NCBI GenBank assembly: GCA_023422565.1
Contig: JAFAGR010000097.1
Span: 1 to 64,000, forward strand
DNA from: Bacteroidota bacterium
GTDB taxonomy: Bacteria; Bacteroidota; Bacteroidia; Chitinophagales; Chitinophagaceae
Reading direction: 5' to 3'
DNA: 64,000 nt
Position 1 is the stretch's first letter. Every line of letters starts with the position of its first letter. Of this stretch, positions 1 to 9,379 are shown piece after piece. The notes beneath the pieces are model-generated. The model was not told the origin of the DNA. It ran no database searches and worked only from the letters and a program-made list of their open reading frames with translations. Made by a program: the position numbers and the translations under genes.

Positions 1-1
1 G

Positions 2-769
2 CTGGGGGGCTCCCACGATCTTACACTTGCCCAGTATGAAGCATATAAACACCTGGAGGAAACTGTGGATGTTACATGCGTAGATGCCGCCATCGACCTT
101 CGGGGTGAAAGCGCTGTAAGAAGCGAAAACTTTTTGCTGGATATGCTAACCGTTGAACCCAATCTGGTAAAGCATTACAATCATATAGCATTTCAAAGCT
201 ATTTGCTTCATCCCCGCATGATTGAAACGATGGATAAACTTCGTTTCGATTGTTATCGTGCAGGCGTGGTGCAGGATAAACTTGAAGAAATGGAACCTGT
301 GATCAGGAACACAAATATGATGAGCTTCGATATTTCGGCGATACGCAACAGCGACTCTCCCGCAAGCAGGTTGAGCCCTAACGGCCTCTTCGGCACAGAA
401 GCGTGTACGCTTGTCCGTTATGCCGGAATGAGTAACAACCTTAGCAGTTTAGGAATATATGGATATCATCCTTCGCTGGACAGGGACGATCTTTCCGCCA
501 AACAAATAGCACAAATGCTTTGGTATTTTATTGATGGAAAAAATAAAAGCAACCAGGAAGCGCAGTTGAACGACCGCGATCAGTTCAATGAATTCCATAC
601 AGTATTCGCCGAAGTGGATACGCTCTTTTTACAAAGCAAAAAGACCACGCGCTGGTGGATGCAAATGCCGGACAGAAAATTTATTGCCTGCAGCCAGAAT
701 GATTACATACAGGCCAGTAACAACCAGATCCCTGAGAGATGGCTACGTGTACAGGAAAGAGGATTTTGA
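2..769 (+). CDS. Arginase/formimidoylglutamase-family protein, 5' end cut by window edge
   Basis: The reading frame is open from base 2, so the true start lies outside the window. It begins with LGGSHDLTLAQYEAY, the GG-x-H-D loop of the ureohydrolase fold, and later has FDISAIRNSDSPAS, which aligns with the family's FDxDxxDPxxAPG segment. Classical arginases use DAHxD and DxD as manganese ligands. Here these read DAAID and DIS, so several ligands are changed. From memory, Bacteroidota carry a lineage version of this family with the same pattern and a C-terminal SKKxxRWWM segment, which is visible here as SKKTTRWWM. That version is usually named formimidoylglutamase or arginase. The substrate cannot be decided from sequence. 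It ends 3 bp from the end of mutL, which runs the other way. Confidence 0.8.
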   Translation: MGGSHDLTLAQYEAYKHLEETVDVTCVDAAIDLRGESAVRSENFLLDMLTVEPNLVKHYNHIAFQSYLLHPRMIETMDKLRFDCYRAGVVQDKLEEMEPVIRNTNMMSFDISAIRNSDSPASRLSPNGLFGTEACTLVRYAGMSNNLSSLGIYGYHPSLDRDDLSAKQIAQMLWYFIDGKNKSNQEAQLNDRDQFNEFHTVFAEVDTLFLQSKKTTRWWMQMPDRKFIACSQNDYIQASNNQIPERWLRVQERGF

Positions 770-772
770 TCT

Positions 773-2602
773 TTAGCGGCCCACCATCCTGTCGAGTTCA
801 TTCTTGCGAAATTCAACGAAAACCGGTTTGCCATTGGGCGATGTGCCGGGCACCGCGCATTTAAAAAGGCTTTCCACAATCAACTGCATTTCCTTCCTGT
901 TTAAAAGTGTTCCGCTTTTTACCGATTGCTGAATAGCCAGCGATCGAAGCAAACGTTCGCGCTTACTGAACTTTATTTCTGTACTAAAGTGTTTGTATTG
1001 TTCAAGAAGGTTTTCCAATACTGATTTTTCATTTCCCGAGAGTACGTCTGCGGGGCTTCCCTGAATTACAAAAGTATTCTTACCAAAGGGTTCGAGCTGG
1101 TAACCTAAAACCGCCAGGTCAGGCAACAACTCTTCCAGCAACATGGCATCGGAGGTGGAAAGCTCTATAGCTGATGGAAACAAACTCTTCTGAGTGGCGA
1201 TCGGTTTATCGGCAACCGCGGCACAAAACCTTTCATACAAAATTCTTTCATGTGCGTTTTGTTGATTGATCAGTAAAATTCCTGTATCATTTTGCACACC
1301 GATATATGCTCCATGAAACTGGATCAATTCGGCGTTAGGGTCGGGCGCCTCTCTTTTACCCGTATACAGGTATCCCTCACCGTTAGACACAGGTTGTTCC
1401 TGCTGCTTTAAGTGAGGAGTAGGTTCATAAAGATCTTTCCAATGTTTCAACTCACTCTTTGTATCAATAAAATGAGCCTGGTGTTTTTTTGTAAAGGATT
1501 GAAAAAGCGACTTCCCTCCTGTGGCCACTTCCACATCGCGCGACACAGGTTTAGACACCGCATCCAGGTGAACGATCCCGGGATCAAGCTCAAAATCAAG
1601 CGTAGGCGTTATACTGAATTGCGCCAGCGCATGCTTTACTGCGGCCTGCACGAAGGCATAAATTATCTTCTCATCTTCAAACTTGATCTCCTGCTTCGTT
1701 GGGTGCACGTTTATATCTACATGGCCGGGATCAAGATCGATGAACAATGCATACATCGGATAACTGTCTTTCGGTATCAGTTCGCTAAACGCATTCATCA
1801 CCGCGTGATTGAGATAGGCACTTTTAATAAACCGGCTGTTCACGAAAAAGTATTGGTCGCCGCGTGTTTTCTTTGCCGTATCCGGCTTCCCTACAAAACC
1901 GGTTATATTCATGTAGTCGGTTTTCTCCTGAACCGCTACAAGCTTTGAGCTGTAATTGTTGCCCAGGATCTGCACGATCCTTTGTTTCAGCGAACCTTTT
2001 TCAAGATGAAAAACCTGTTGGCCGTTTGAGGTTAGTGAAAAGAAAATTTCGGGAAAGGCCATCGCCACGCGGATGAATTCATCAATAATGTGGCGCAGCT
2101 CGGAAGCATTGCTTTTTAAAAAATTACGGCGGGCAGGTACGTTGAAGAAAAGGTTTTTCATACTGAGGCTTGTTCCGCCTTCAAAGGCAACCGGCTCATG
2201 CTTCACGACTGCACTGTTTTCAATTTCAAGCAATACGCCCGCATTATCCTCTCTTCTTTTTGTTTTCAATTCAACCTGCGCTACGGCAGCAATACTTGCA
2301 AGCGCCTCTCCCCTGAAGCCCATCGTACGTATATGGAAAAGATCTTCTATCTTCTGGATCTTTGAAGTGGCATGTCTCTCAAATGCCATCCTGGCATCGG
2401 TTTCACTCATTCCGCGGCCATTATCAATTACCTGCACAAGCGCCTTGCCCGCATCATTCACAATAAGGCGAATATCGTCAGCGCCCGCATCCACAGCGTT
2501 TTCCAACAATTCTTTAACAGCGCTTCCGGGGCGTTGTATTACTTCGCCGGCTGCTATCTGGTTGGCAATGTTATCAGGCAATAAGTGAATTATGTCGGCC
2601 AA
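773..2602 (-). CDS. mutL: DNA mismatch repair protein MutL
   Basis: MutL couples mismatch recognition by MutS to strand removal. The N-terminal GHKL ATPase motifs are intact: ELLENAVDAG (about residues 31-40), DNGRGM (60-65) and GFRGEAL (about 93-99). The C-terminal dimerization domain is present and the 609-residue length is normal. The metal-dependent endonuclease motif of many bacterial MutL proteins, DQHAxxExxxxE, appears here as NQQNAHERILYE (from about residue 446). The usual CPxGRP box is SPNGKP (588-593). Nicking activity is therefore doubtful. The start lies 44 bp from the divergent GH3 gene and probably shares its promoter region. Confidence 0.96.
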   Translation of the reverse strand: MADIIHLLPDNIANQIAAGEVIQRPGSAVKELLENAVDAGADDIRLIVNDAGKALVQVIDNGRGMSETDARMAFERHATSKIQKIEDLFHIRTMGFRGEALASIAAVAQVELKTKRREDNAGVLLEIENSAVVKHEPVAFEGGTSLSMKNLFFNVPARRNFLKSNASELRHIIDEFIRVAMAFPEIFFSLTSNGQQVFHLEKGSLKQRIVQILGNNYSSKLVAVQEKTDYMNITGFVGKPDTAKKTRGDQYFFVNSRFIKSAYLNHAVMNAFSELIPKDSYPMYALFIDLDPGHVDINVHPTKQEIKFEDEKIIYAFVQAAVKHALAQFSITPTLDFELDPGIVHLDAVSKPVSRDVEVATGGKSLFQSFTKKHQAHFIDTKSELKHWKDLYEPTPHLKQQEQPVSNGEGYLYTGKREAPDPNAELIQFHGAYIGVQNDTGILLINQQNAHERILYERFCAAVADKPIATQKSLFPSAIELSTSDAMLLEELLPDLAVLGYQLEPFGKNTFVIQGSPADVLSGNEKSVLENLLEQYKHFSTEIKFSKRERLLRSLAIQQSVKSGTLLNRKEMQLIVESLFKCAVPGTSPNGKPVFVEFRKNELDRMVGR

Positions 2603-2646
2603 AATGGTGAAATTTGAACTTTCAAAATTACTACATCCTATCCGAT

Positions 2647-5519
2647 ATGCGTTTTGTGCTTACCGCTTTGCTGTTGTTTTCTTTTTTAATTTCTAAAAGT
2701 CAAACTCCCGCTGAAAAATGGGCAGACAGCGTGTACCATTCACTTTCTAAAGATGAGAGAATTGCTCAGCTGATGGTGGTGCGGCTTTCAAGTTTAGAGC
2801 GGGGCGGCACCGTAACCTTTTTCGACAAGCAGGTAGGGGAACTGGTAAAAAAATATAATATCGGCGGTGTTCTTGTTTTTCAGGGCGGCCCACATAAACA
2901 GGCAGACATGATCAATGGCCTGAACAAAATAGCTAAGACGCCGATAATGTTTAGTGTGGACGGTGAATGGGGATTATCTCAACGCATATACGACAGTGTT
3001 ATGCCTTTGCCGCGGCAAATGATGCTCGGCGCCATGTCAGATTCTACCATACTTTATGAATATGGAAAAATTGTTGCTTCGCAGTGCAGAAGACTCGGCA
3101 TCCATTTAAATTATGCACCGGTTGTTGATGTAAATAACAATCCCGGCAACCCGGTGATCAACGATCGCAGTTTTGGAGAAGACAAGTTTAAGGTTGCTTC
3201 CTTTGCTATTCAATACATGAAGGGCATGCAGGATAATGGAATACTTGCCTGCGCAAAACATTTCCCCGGCCACGGAGATGTTACAGTTGATTCGCATTAC
3301 GACCTTCCGGTGATAAACAAGAGCATGGCTCAACTTCAGGAAACCGAGCTGTATCCTTTCAGAAGAATATTCGCTGAAGGCGTAGGAAGTGTGATGATAG
3401 CACATTTATATATTCCGGCAATAGATGCAACTCCCAATCTAGCCACATCGGTTTCTAAAAACGCGGTAACCGGTTTGCTGCGAAACGAAATGGGCTACCA
3501 GGGATTATCTTTCACCGATGCACTTGAAATGCAGGGCGTGCAGAAATTTTATCCGAAAGGTAAGGCATCCGTCGCTTCCCTGGTTGCAGGAAACGATGTG
3601 CTTTGCCTGCCCGGTGATGTTCCTGCTGCCATTGCAGATATCAAAGCGGCAATCAGGGCAAAGGAACTTTCCTGGGAGCAAATTGAAGAGCGTTGCAAGA
3701 AACTTCTGAGGGCAAAATATCATTACGTATGGAAGCATACCGATCCAATTAACAAAACCAATATAACCGAAGATCTGAATAAGGGTGTGGCTGAAATGAG
3801 ACAAAAGGTTTCGGAAAATGCGATCACTCTTCTTGCAAAAAAAGACGAAGCGTTCTTTCCACTCACCACAAAAGAAAAGATCGCCTATGTAGCGGCCGGG
3901 GTGAATGCCGCAAATACCTTTGCAAAAGGTTTGCAGCAAAATAACAATGCCGATATTTATTTCATAAGACTCTCGGGCAATAATGCGGACCAGCTCACTA
4001 GATTGAAAAATAATCTGTTGAACAACTATTCCCGGGTAATCATCGGAGTGCATAATATCAACCGCGCTCCCGCTAACAATTTTGGAATAGGAAAAGAAAC
4101 CGTGGATTTCATAAACGAAGTTTCTTCATCTCAAAGTGCTTTTGTTTTTCTTTTTGGAAATGCATATGCAGCGAAGAACTGGCGTAATGCGGCCAACCTT
4201 GCCGTAGCTTATGAAGACGATTCTATCGTGCAAACGGCGGCGCTGAAGATGCTACATGGTTCTGTTCCCTTCCGCGGCACTACCCCGGTTACAATTAGCA
4301 ATGAGTTTCCTTTTGGTTTTGGAATATTAACGGATACAGAAGCCGATCCTCGAAAAAAAAAAGCCTTGCGCTGATTGACTCCATTGCAGAGGATGCCATA
4401 CGCAGAAAAGCTTTCCCGGGATGTGCTGTTTTGGTGGCAAAGCACGGGACGATAATTTTTGAAAAGGCTTACGGGCATTATACTTATGATTCTCTTCAGG
4501 CGGTTGAAGTCAGCAGCGTGTATGACCTAGCCTCTTTAACAAAAACACTCGCCACCACACTGGCAATAATGAAACTCTCTGAACAGGGAAAAATTTCATT
4601 GGATGCGCCTATCAGTCTTTATCTACCTGCAGTTAAAAACACGAACAAATCAAGACTAACCGTTCGCGAATTATTGCTTCACCAATCGGGCCTTGCGCCT
4701 GGTATCCCCTTCGAAAAAGAGATCTACGACAGGTCAGGATTGCTTTCTCATGATTACCGGACGCGTTCTGTATGGCACTTTACAAAACAGGTAGCTGAGG
4801 GATTATTTGTAAGCGACAACTTTGCGGAAAGCATATGGGGCCGGATTCACGCAAGCACACTTCGTCCTAAAAATTATTCATACAGCGACCTGGGCTTTCT
4901 CTACCTTGGCAGAATAGTACAAAAGGTTTCGGGCAAAACCCTGGATAAATTTGTTGACGAAAATTTCTACATCCCTTTACAGTTGGGCCATACCGGCTTT
5001 CAACCTCTTAATTTTATTTCACGGAACAAGATCGTTCCATCTGAGTATGATCTGAAATTCAGAAAACAAATTCTGCGCGGAACAGTGCAGGACCCCACTG
5101 CAGCATGGATGGGAGGAGTTTCGGGGAATGCCGGCCTTTTTTCAAATGCACACGAAGTTTTTATATTGATGCAAATGCTTTTGAATGGAGGACAAATGAA
5201 AGGCCATCAATTTCTTTCTCCTGAAACAATCCGTTCATTCACGCAGCGGTATACCAGCTCCCGTCGCGGATTAGGTTTTGATATGACCGATCCTGAAAAC
5301 GCGAAAAGAGATGAACCTTATCCCACTCCACCCGCTTCGCTAAGAACATTCGGGCATACGGGCTATACGGGCACCTGCGCATGGGCAGACCCGGAAACAG
5401 GCCTTGTGTTTGTTTTCTTAAGTAACAGGCTTTATCCTAACAGCAACGGCGTTTTCGGGCTCCTGAACATCCGCTCTAAATTGCATGAAGCAGCCTATCA
5501 ATTGGCGAACTCATTTTAA
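2647..5519 (+). pseudogene. GH3 beta-N-acetylhexosaminidase fused to a beta-lactamase-fold serine hydrolase, interrupted by a -1 frameshift
   Basis: Frame 1 (2647-4374) starts with a signal peptide (MRFVLTALLLFSFLISKSQ; an ATG at 2614 is less likely). It encodes a GH3 domain with the NagZ-type motif KHFPGHGD and the nucleophile region FTDALEMQG. It stops four codons after a run of ten A (4353-4362). The next frame is open across the junction and continues to 5519 as a class C beta-lactamase-type domain with SLTK (SxxK), YSD and HTG motifs. A single -1 shift in the A-run restores one protein of 957 residues. Such GH3 plus serine hydrolase fusions are common in Bacteroidota and are thought to act on peptidoglycan in the periplasm. 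The break may be a real mutation, an assembly error in a homopolymer, or programmed slippage. Confidence 0.85.
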
Positions 5520-5538
5520 ACCAAAGAATATTTGTGAG

Positions 5539-6762
5539 ATGTTGCATCCTCAGGAGATAAATATTGAAGATTATAATTACCCGCTTCCCAATGATATGAT
5601 CGCTTTGCATCCGCTTAATCAAAGGGATGAATCCCGGTTGCTTGTGTATCGCGATGAAAAAATATCTTCCAATAAATTTTCAAACCTGCCGGGCCTCGTT
5701 CCGGAAAATTCAACCCTGGTATTTAATGATACACGTGTGGTGAATGCCAGGATCTTGTTTTCCAAAAAAACAGGATCAAAAATAGAAGTGTTTTGCCTGG
5801 AATCCGTTTCCGCAAAAGAAGGATTTGAAAAGGTCTTCTCTTCACGAGGCAAATCGGAATGGAAATGTTTTGTAGGTGGCGCATCTAAATGGAGGGAAGG
5901 CGACCTGGAACTCACCACTACCTACAACGGAAACCCGCTAACGCTTAGGGCTACACTAAAAGAAAAAAAAGACGGCTACTATATAGTACTCTTTTCGTGG
6001 ACGCCGGAGCATATCCCCTTTGGTGAAGTTATACAGCTGACAGGTTCAGTACCCCTGCCCCCTTATATTAAGAGAAATGCGGACAGACAGGATGAGGAAA
6101 GGTACCAAACCTTGTTAGCCAGGAATGAGGGATCAGTGGCTGCTCCAACAGCGGCTCTTCATTTTACAGAAAGCGTCTTGAATGATCTGCAGACAGGCGG
6201 GACGGGAATTGAAACCATCACCCTGCACGTTGGCGCCGGAACTTTTAAACCCGTGAGTTCGGAAAGGTTGGCCGAACACGAAATGCATGCGGAATGGATG
6301 GACGTATCACTTCAAACCATACGGCGCCTTGCTACAAAGAACTTCATAATACCGGTTGGCACTACTTCTTTGCGCACGCTCGAATCTCTTTACTGGTTCG
6401 GCGTTAAAATAATGAGAGGAAACACATCGATGCAACTAAGCCAGTGGGAAGTGTACGATCTCGAGAATGCTACCTGCAATATATCTGCTGAAATGGCCCT
6501 GAAATCATTGGCTGATTGGATGAATTCACAGGGCGCTGAAAGACTGTTCACTAAAACAAGCATCCTGATTGCACCGGGTTATAAAATGCGCGTGGCCAAT
6601 GCATTGATCACCAATTTTCATCAGCCAAAGTCAACCTTGCTGCTACTTGTTGCTGCGGCAATAGGAAAGGAATGGAAAAGCGTTTACACGTACGCGTTAG
6701 AAAATAATTTTCGGTTTCTCAGCTATGGAGACAGCAGCCTTTTGTTCTTCCCTCAGGGTTGA
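5539..6762 (+). CDS. queA: tRNA preQ1(34) S-adenosylmethionine ribosyltransferase-isomerase
   Basis: QueA transfers and rearranges the ribosyl group of SAM onto preQ1 at the tRNA wobble position, making epoxyqueuosine. Family segments are clear: VFNDTRVVNARI, AAPTAALHFT, LHVGAGTFKPV, HEMHAEW and VGTTSLRTLESL. The ATG at 5539 gives 407 residues, within the family range. An upstream in-frame ATG at 5485 would overlap the preceding gene. The gene follows the GH3/serine hydrolase locus after 19 bp and may be cotranscribed with it. Its end overlaps the convergent L,D-transpeptidase gene by 10 bp. Confidence 0.95.
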   Translation: MLHPQEINIEDYNYPLPNDMIALHPLNQRDESRLLVYRDEKISSNKFSNLPGLVPENSTLVFNDTRVVNARILFSKKTGSKIEVFCLESVSAKEGFEKVFSSRGKSEWKCFVGGASKWREGDLELTTTYNGNPLTLRATLKEKKDGYYIVLFSWTPEHIPFGEVIQLTGSVPLPPYIKRNADRQDEERYQTLLARNEGSVAAPTAALHFTESVLNDLQTGGTGIETITLHVGAGTFKPVSSERLAEHEMHAEWMDVSLQTIRRLATKNFIIPVGTTSLRTLESLYWFGVKIMRGNTSMQLSQWEVYDLENATCNISAEMALKSLADWMNSQGAERLFTKTSILIAPGYKMRVANALITNFHQPKSTLLLLVAAAIGKEWKSVYTYALENNFRFLSYGDSSLLFFPQG

Positions 6763-7337
6763 ATAGTAACCTGTGTGCCTACAGGAATATAACTGAAGAG
6801 GTCTTTCATTTCAGTGTACTTAACCGATACACATCCGTCGGTCCAGTTATAAAAATTATCTACCGTCCACTCCTCTCCGGGCCGCGTTGCGTGAATGGCG
6901 ATCCCGCCGCCGATCTTCGCATTGCGGGGAACCAAGCCCTGGGCTTTACGTTGATTGAATCTCTGCACACTTTCATCTGTCGGATAGTCCAGCAGCAACT
7001 CCGGCCCCCATTTAGGATGATGCTTTTTTAATATTACCCGAAAGCTTCCGTTTGGTGTTTTCTTATCGCCTTCGCGCATCTTATCTCCGAGGTCTTTGCT
7101 CCCAAACACGATTGGGTATGTGGCGTACCAGCCTTCATCATCATACACTTTCAATTCGTAGTCACTTTTATCAACCACTATATAAAAATTACTTTCGGGC
7201 AAATTGTCTGCAAGCGTGCGGGTCGCCGGTTTGTCTTTTTCAAAGCCCGTAAGATGGGGACGGGAATTGATCCCGCCAAAAAAGAAAGAAAGTGTAGCCC
7301 CGAGAAAGGAAAGTGGTAACCACAAATGGATTTTCAT
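6753..7337 (-). CDS. L,D-transpeptidase (YkuD domain)
   Basis: A 194-residue protein with an N-terminal hydrophobic signal or anchor (about residues 4-21) and a YkuD catalytic domain. The HxnS/TxGC signature is seen as IHATRPG followed by WTDGCVSV, so the catalytic cysteine and upstream histidine are present. The usual arginine after GC-V is replaced by serine, a pattern I recall in Bacteroidota members. These enzymes form 3-3 peptidoglycan crosslinks or attach proteins to the wall in the periplasm. The ErfK-like sub-role cannot be resolved. It lies 43 bp downstream of the methyltransferase gene on the same strand. Confidence 0.9.
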   Translation of the reverse strand: MKIHLWLPLSFLGATLSFFFGGINSRPHLTGFEKDKPATRTLADNLPESNFYIVVDKSDYELKVYDDEGWYATYPIVFGSKDLGDKMREGDKKTPNGSFRVILKKHHPKWGPELLLDYPTDESVQRFNQRKAQGLVPRNAKIGGGIAIHATRPGEEWTVDNFYNWTDGCVSVKYTEMKDLFSYIPVGTQVTIQP

Positions 7338-7380
7338 AATGATGAAGGCGGTTAAGGATATTTTATGGGGGTGAAAATAA

Positions 7381-8376
7381 TTATTTTTGAAAACCTTTAA
7401 TTATAATGAAAGGTGAAAAAGTTTTCCCCAGTAAAAAAAGCAACTTGTTTAACACCTTTCCGGGAAGGCCTTTGAGGCCTTTCTTTCTGCCGTTATAAAA
7501 ACCTGACTTTATTTCTATCTTGAATCCATAGCGGCCATACAGTTCACTATACTGCGATATACTAAGTATTCGTTCCGTGAAACTTCCTGTTAAAGGATCA
7601 CACGTATTCGCATCCTGTGCAGGAACCGGTAAACGTTTTGTTAATATAAACTCGTCAACTGCCTTTACTATATCTGCACCTGCCAGTCCGCGTGTTGCCG
7701 CAGCCAGATCATCAACTTCCTTAACGCCAGGAAATTTTTGGGTTATGATGGCCCTTCTGGTTTCAATAAAGGGAGGATGAGGTTTTCCTGACAAGCTGCC
7801 ACCCTCACTTCCTAAGTACTCATCTTTGTACTGAAGTTCCCTGATCTTCTTTACAACAAAAGGGTTGGAAGGATTTGCCGCCGTAGTGAACACGGTAACC
7901 ATCGACGGGTTTAGAGATTTTACTTTTGATAAAAAGTCGTCAAGGTTATATATATGCTCAATAACATCCGTACCTGCAACTGCGTCTATCCGTAATCGTT
8001 TGCCAACCAATTCTCCGATTTCGCCCTTCACAAAGGAAACGCGATCCGCCTTAAAACTTTTACAGAGTCTTTCTGCAGAATCTAAGAAATCATTATCCAC
8101 ATCCTGAAAAATCAATTGACCAAAATCGCAATACCATGCAAACAGGCCGAGCAATCCGTTTCCGCAACCGTAATCCACAAGAGTGATCTCTTTTGCCTTT
8201 TTTCCTGTTGCGGCTTCTACCTCATTAAGTACTGATTTGTAAATGGTGGTGTAATACTCACAATTCTTAATTAAATGATCAAGATACGATCTTGCATATC
8301 CTTCGCCGGCAACATCATCTGCATTTATATTTCTCAGCCGGCGGCAAAACTCCCCGGCAGTACGGTCACGGTTCAT
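7381..8376 (-). CDS. Class I SAM-dependent methyltransferase
   Basis: A 331-residue protein. SAM-binding motif I is VDYGCGNGLLG near residue 65, followed by an acidic QDVDND segment (motif II) and AGTDVIEHI (motif IV region). The C-terminal 150 residues match no domain I can name. The class and cytoplasmic location are safe, but the substrate is unknown. The 72-bp gap to the upstream beta-barrel gene holds a strong terminator, so this gene probably has its own promoter, or is read through weakly. Confidence 0.8.
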   Translation of the reverse strand: MNRDRTAGEFCRRLRNINADDVAGEGYARSYLDHLIKNCEYYTTIYKSVLNEVEAATGKKAKEITLVDYGCGNGLLGLFAWYCDFGQLIFQDVDNDFLDSAERLCKSFKADRVSFVKGEIGELVGKRLRIDAVAGTDVIEHIYNLDDFLSKVKSLNPSMVTVFTTAANPSNPFVVKKIRELQYKDEYLGSEGGSLSGKPHPPFIETRRAIITQKFPGVKEVDDLAAATRGLAGADIVKAVDEFILTKRLPVPAQDANTCDPLTGSFTERILSISQYSELYGRYGFKIEIKSGFYNGRKKGLKGLPGKVLNKLLFLLGKTFSPFIIIKGFQK

Positions 8377-8390
8377 CAGAACGGTTTAAT

Positions 8391-8428
8391 TAAAAATAAG
8401 AAAGCTCCCGCAAAAGAGCAGGAGCCTT
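8391..8428 (-). terminator. Rho-independent terminator of the ECF sigma operon
   Basis: Stem arms at 8404-8411 and 8418-8425 pair over 8 bp with one G-T pair and a 6-nt loop. On the minus strand they are followed by a U-rich tract (8391-8403). It lies about 20 bp after the stop of the beta-barrel gene. Confidence 0.85.
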
Positions 8429-8448
8429 CATTATGAAAATGAAAAAGA

Positions 8449-9357
8449 TTAAAGATTGCCGAGGCGAACCCCGAATGAATACGGGCGGAAATCCATATTG
8501 TTATCATACATAGATTTTGGACTGTATGATCCGTAAAGCTTCACCGGCCCGAGACCTAACTCACCCACGTATGAGAATTTAAACCGATTCAGGTCGTAAT
8601 CACCTTTGTTTTTCAGTTTACCTCTTTCATCGCTTTTCTGTTTGTTACGCTGGCTATACAGGTAACCTGCACTTACTCCGAAGCTTAAGCTCAAACTTTT
8701 TTTACCGCCGGCCGGTGTGGTTCTGAAGTTAAGCATCAGTGGCACCGTTAGGTAATCAGCAGCAAGTTTGTTTTTGGAAAATCCGATCGAATCCCTGAAG
8801 ATAAAAGGCGCATTTGTTTGCATTCCGCCGGTATAGGGGATCTCACCATTCTCTCTATATGATACCGTAGATTTATACCTGTAGTTATTAAGTTCAAGGC
8901 CAAGACCATATTTCAGGTTCACATTCCGCTTAATTAATGCAAGCCTTTGCATAAAAAACCAGACGTTCACATTCACACTTTTCCCCGCCTTTAATTTAAA
9001 ATCGTTTCCATCCAGGTTTGGTGTTCCCGGACGGTTTACCAAATAGTTACCTACGGTGCTATAATCTGTTTGGTCGCTGTAGTTTGCGAAACCCAGATCA
9101 ACGATCCACCAATTAGTGGTAACGCGGGATGATTTCTTTGTTCCGCTTCTGCCCGTTACCATAACATTTCCCTTTTTATCGCCGTCTTTTTTGATGATCA
9201 GAATATTTCCGATACGGAGCGTATCGCGCTTTCCAATTTTCACTGTGTCCGGCAAAGCAGGGATGGTATCGGTGGTTACTGCTGAAACCGTATCGGTTTG
9301 AGCGCTCGAGTACAGGCAAACGAATCCTGTTGCTAAAAGTAGAATTAGCTTCTTCAT
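8449..9357 (-). CDS. Outer membrane beta-barrel (porin-family) protein
   Basis: A 302-residue protein with a clean signal peptide (MKKLILLLATGFVCLYSSAQ). A threonine/aspartate-rich linker and a basic region (about 45-80) come next. The rest alternates aromatic and polar residues as in a small beta-barrel, ending in a short strand (FGVRLGNL). It resembles the PorT/OMP_b-brl_2 group. It is the last gene of a three-gene unit with an ECF sigma factor and an anti-sigma-like membrane protein (22-bp gap), which suggests an envelope-sensing operon. The ligand or function is unknown. Confidence 0.75.
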   Translation of the reverse strand: MKKLILLLATGFVCLYSSAQTDTVSAVTTDTIPALPDTVKIGKRDTLRIGNILIIKKDGDKKGNVMVTGRSGTKKSSRVTTNWWIVDLGFANYSDQTDYSTVGNYLVNRPGTPNLDGNDFKLKAGKSVNVNVWFFMQRLALIKRNVNLKYGLGLELNNYRYKSTVSYRENGEIPYTGGMQTNAPFIFRDSIGFSKNKLAADYLTVPLMLNFRTTPAGGKKSLSLSFGVSAGYLYSQRNKQKSDERGKLKNKGDYDLNRFKFSYVGELGLGPVKLYGSYSPKSMYDNNMDFRPYSFGVRLGNL

Positions 9358-9379
9358 GTTGTTCTTATTTTTGGGTTGA

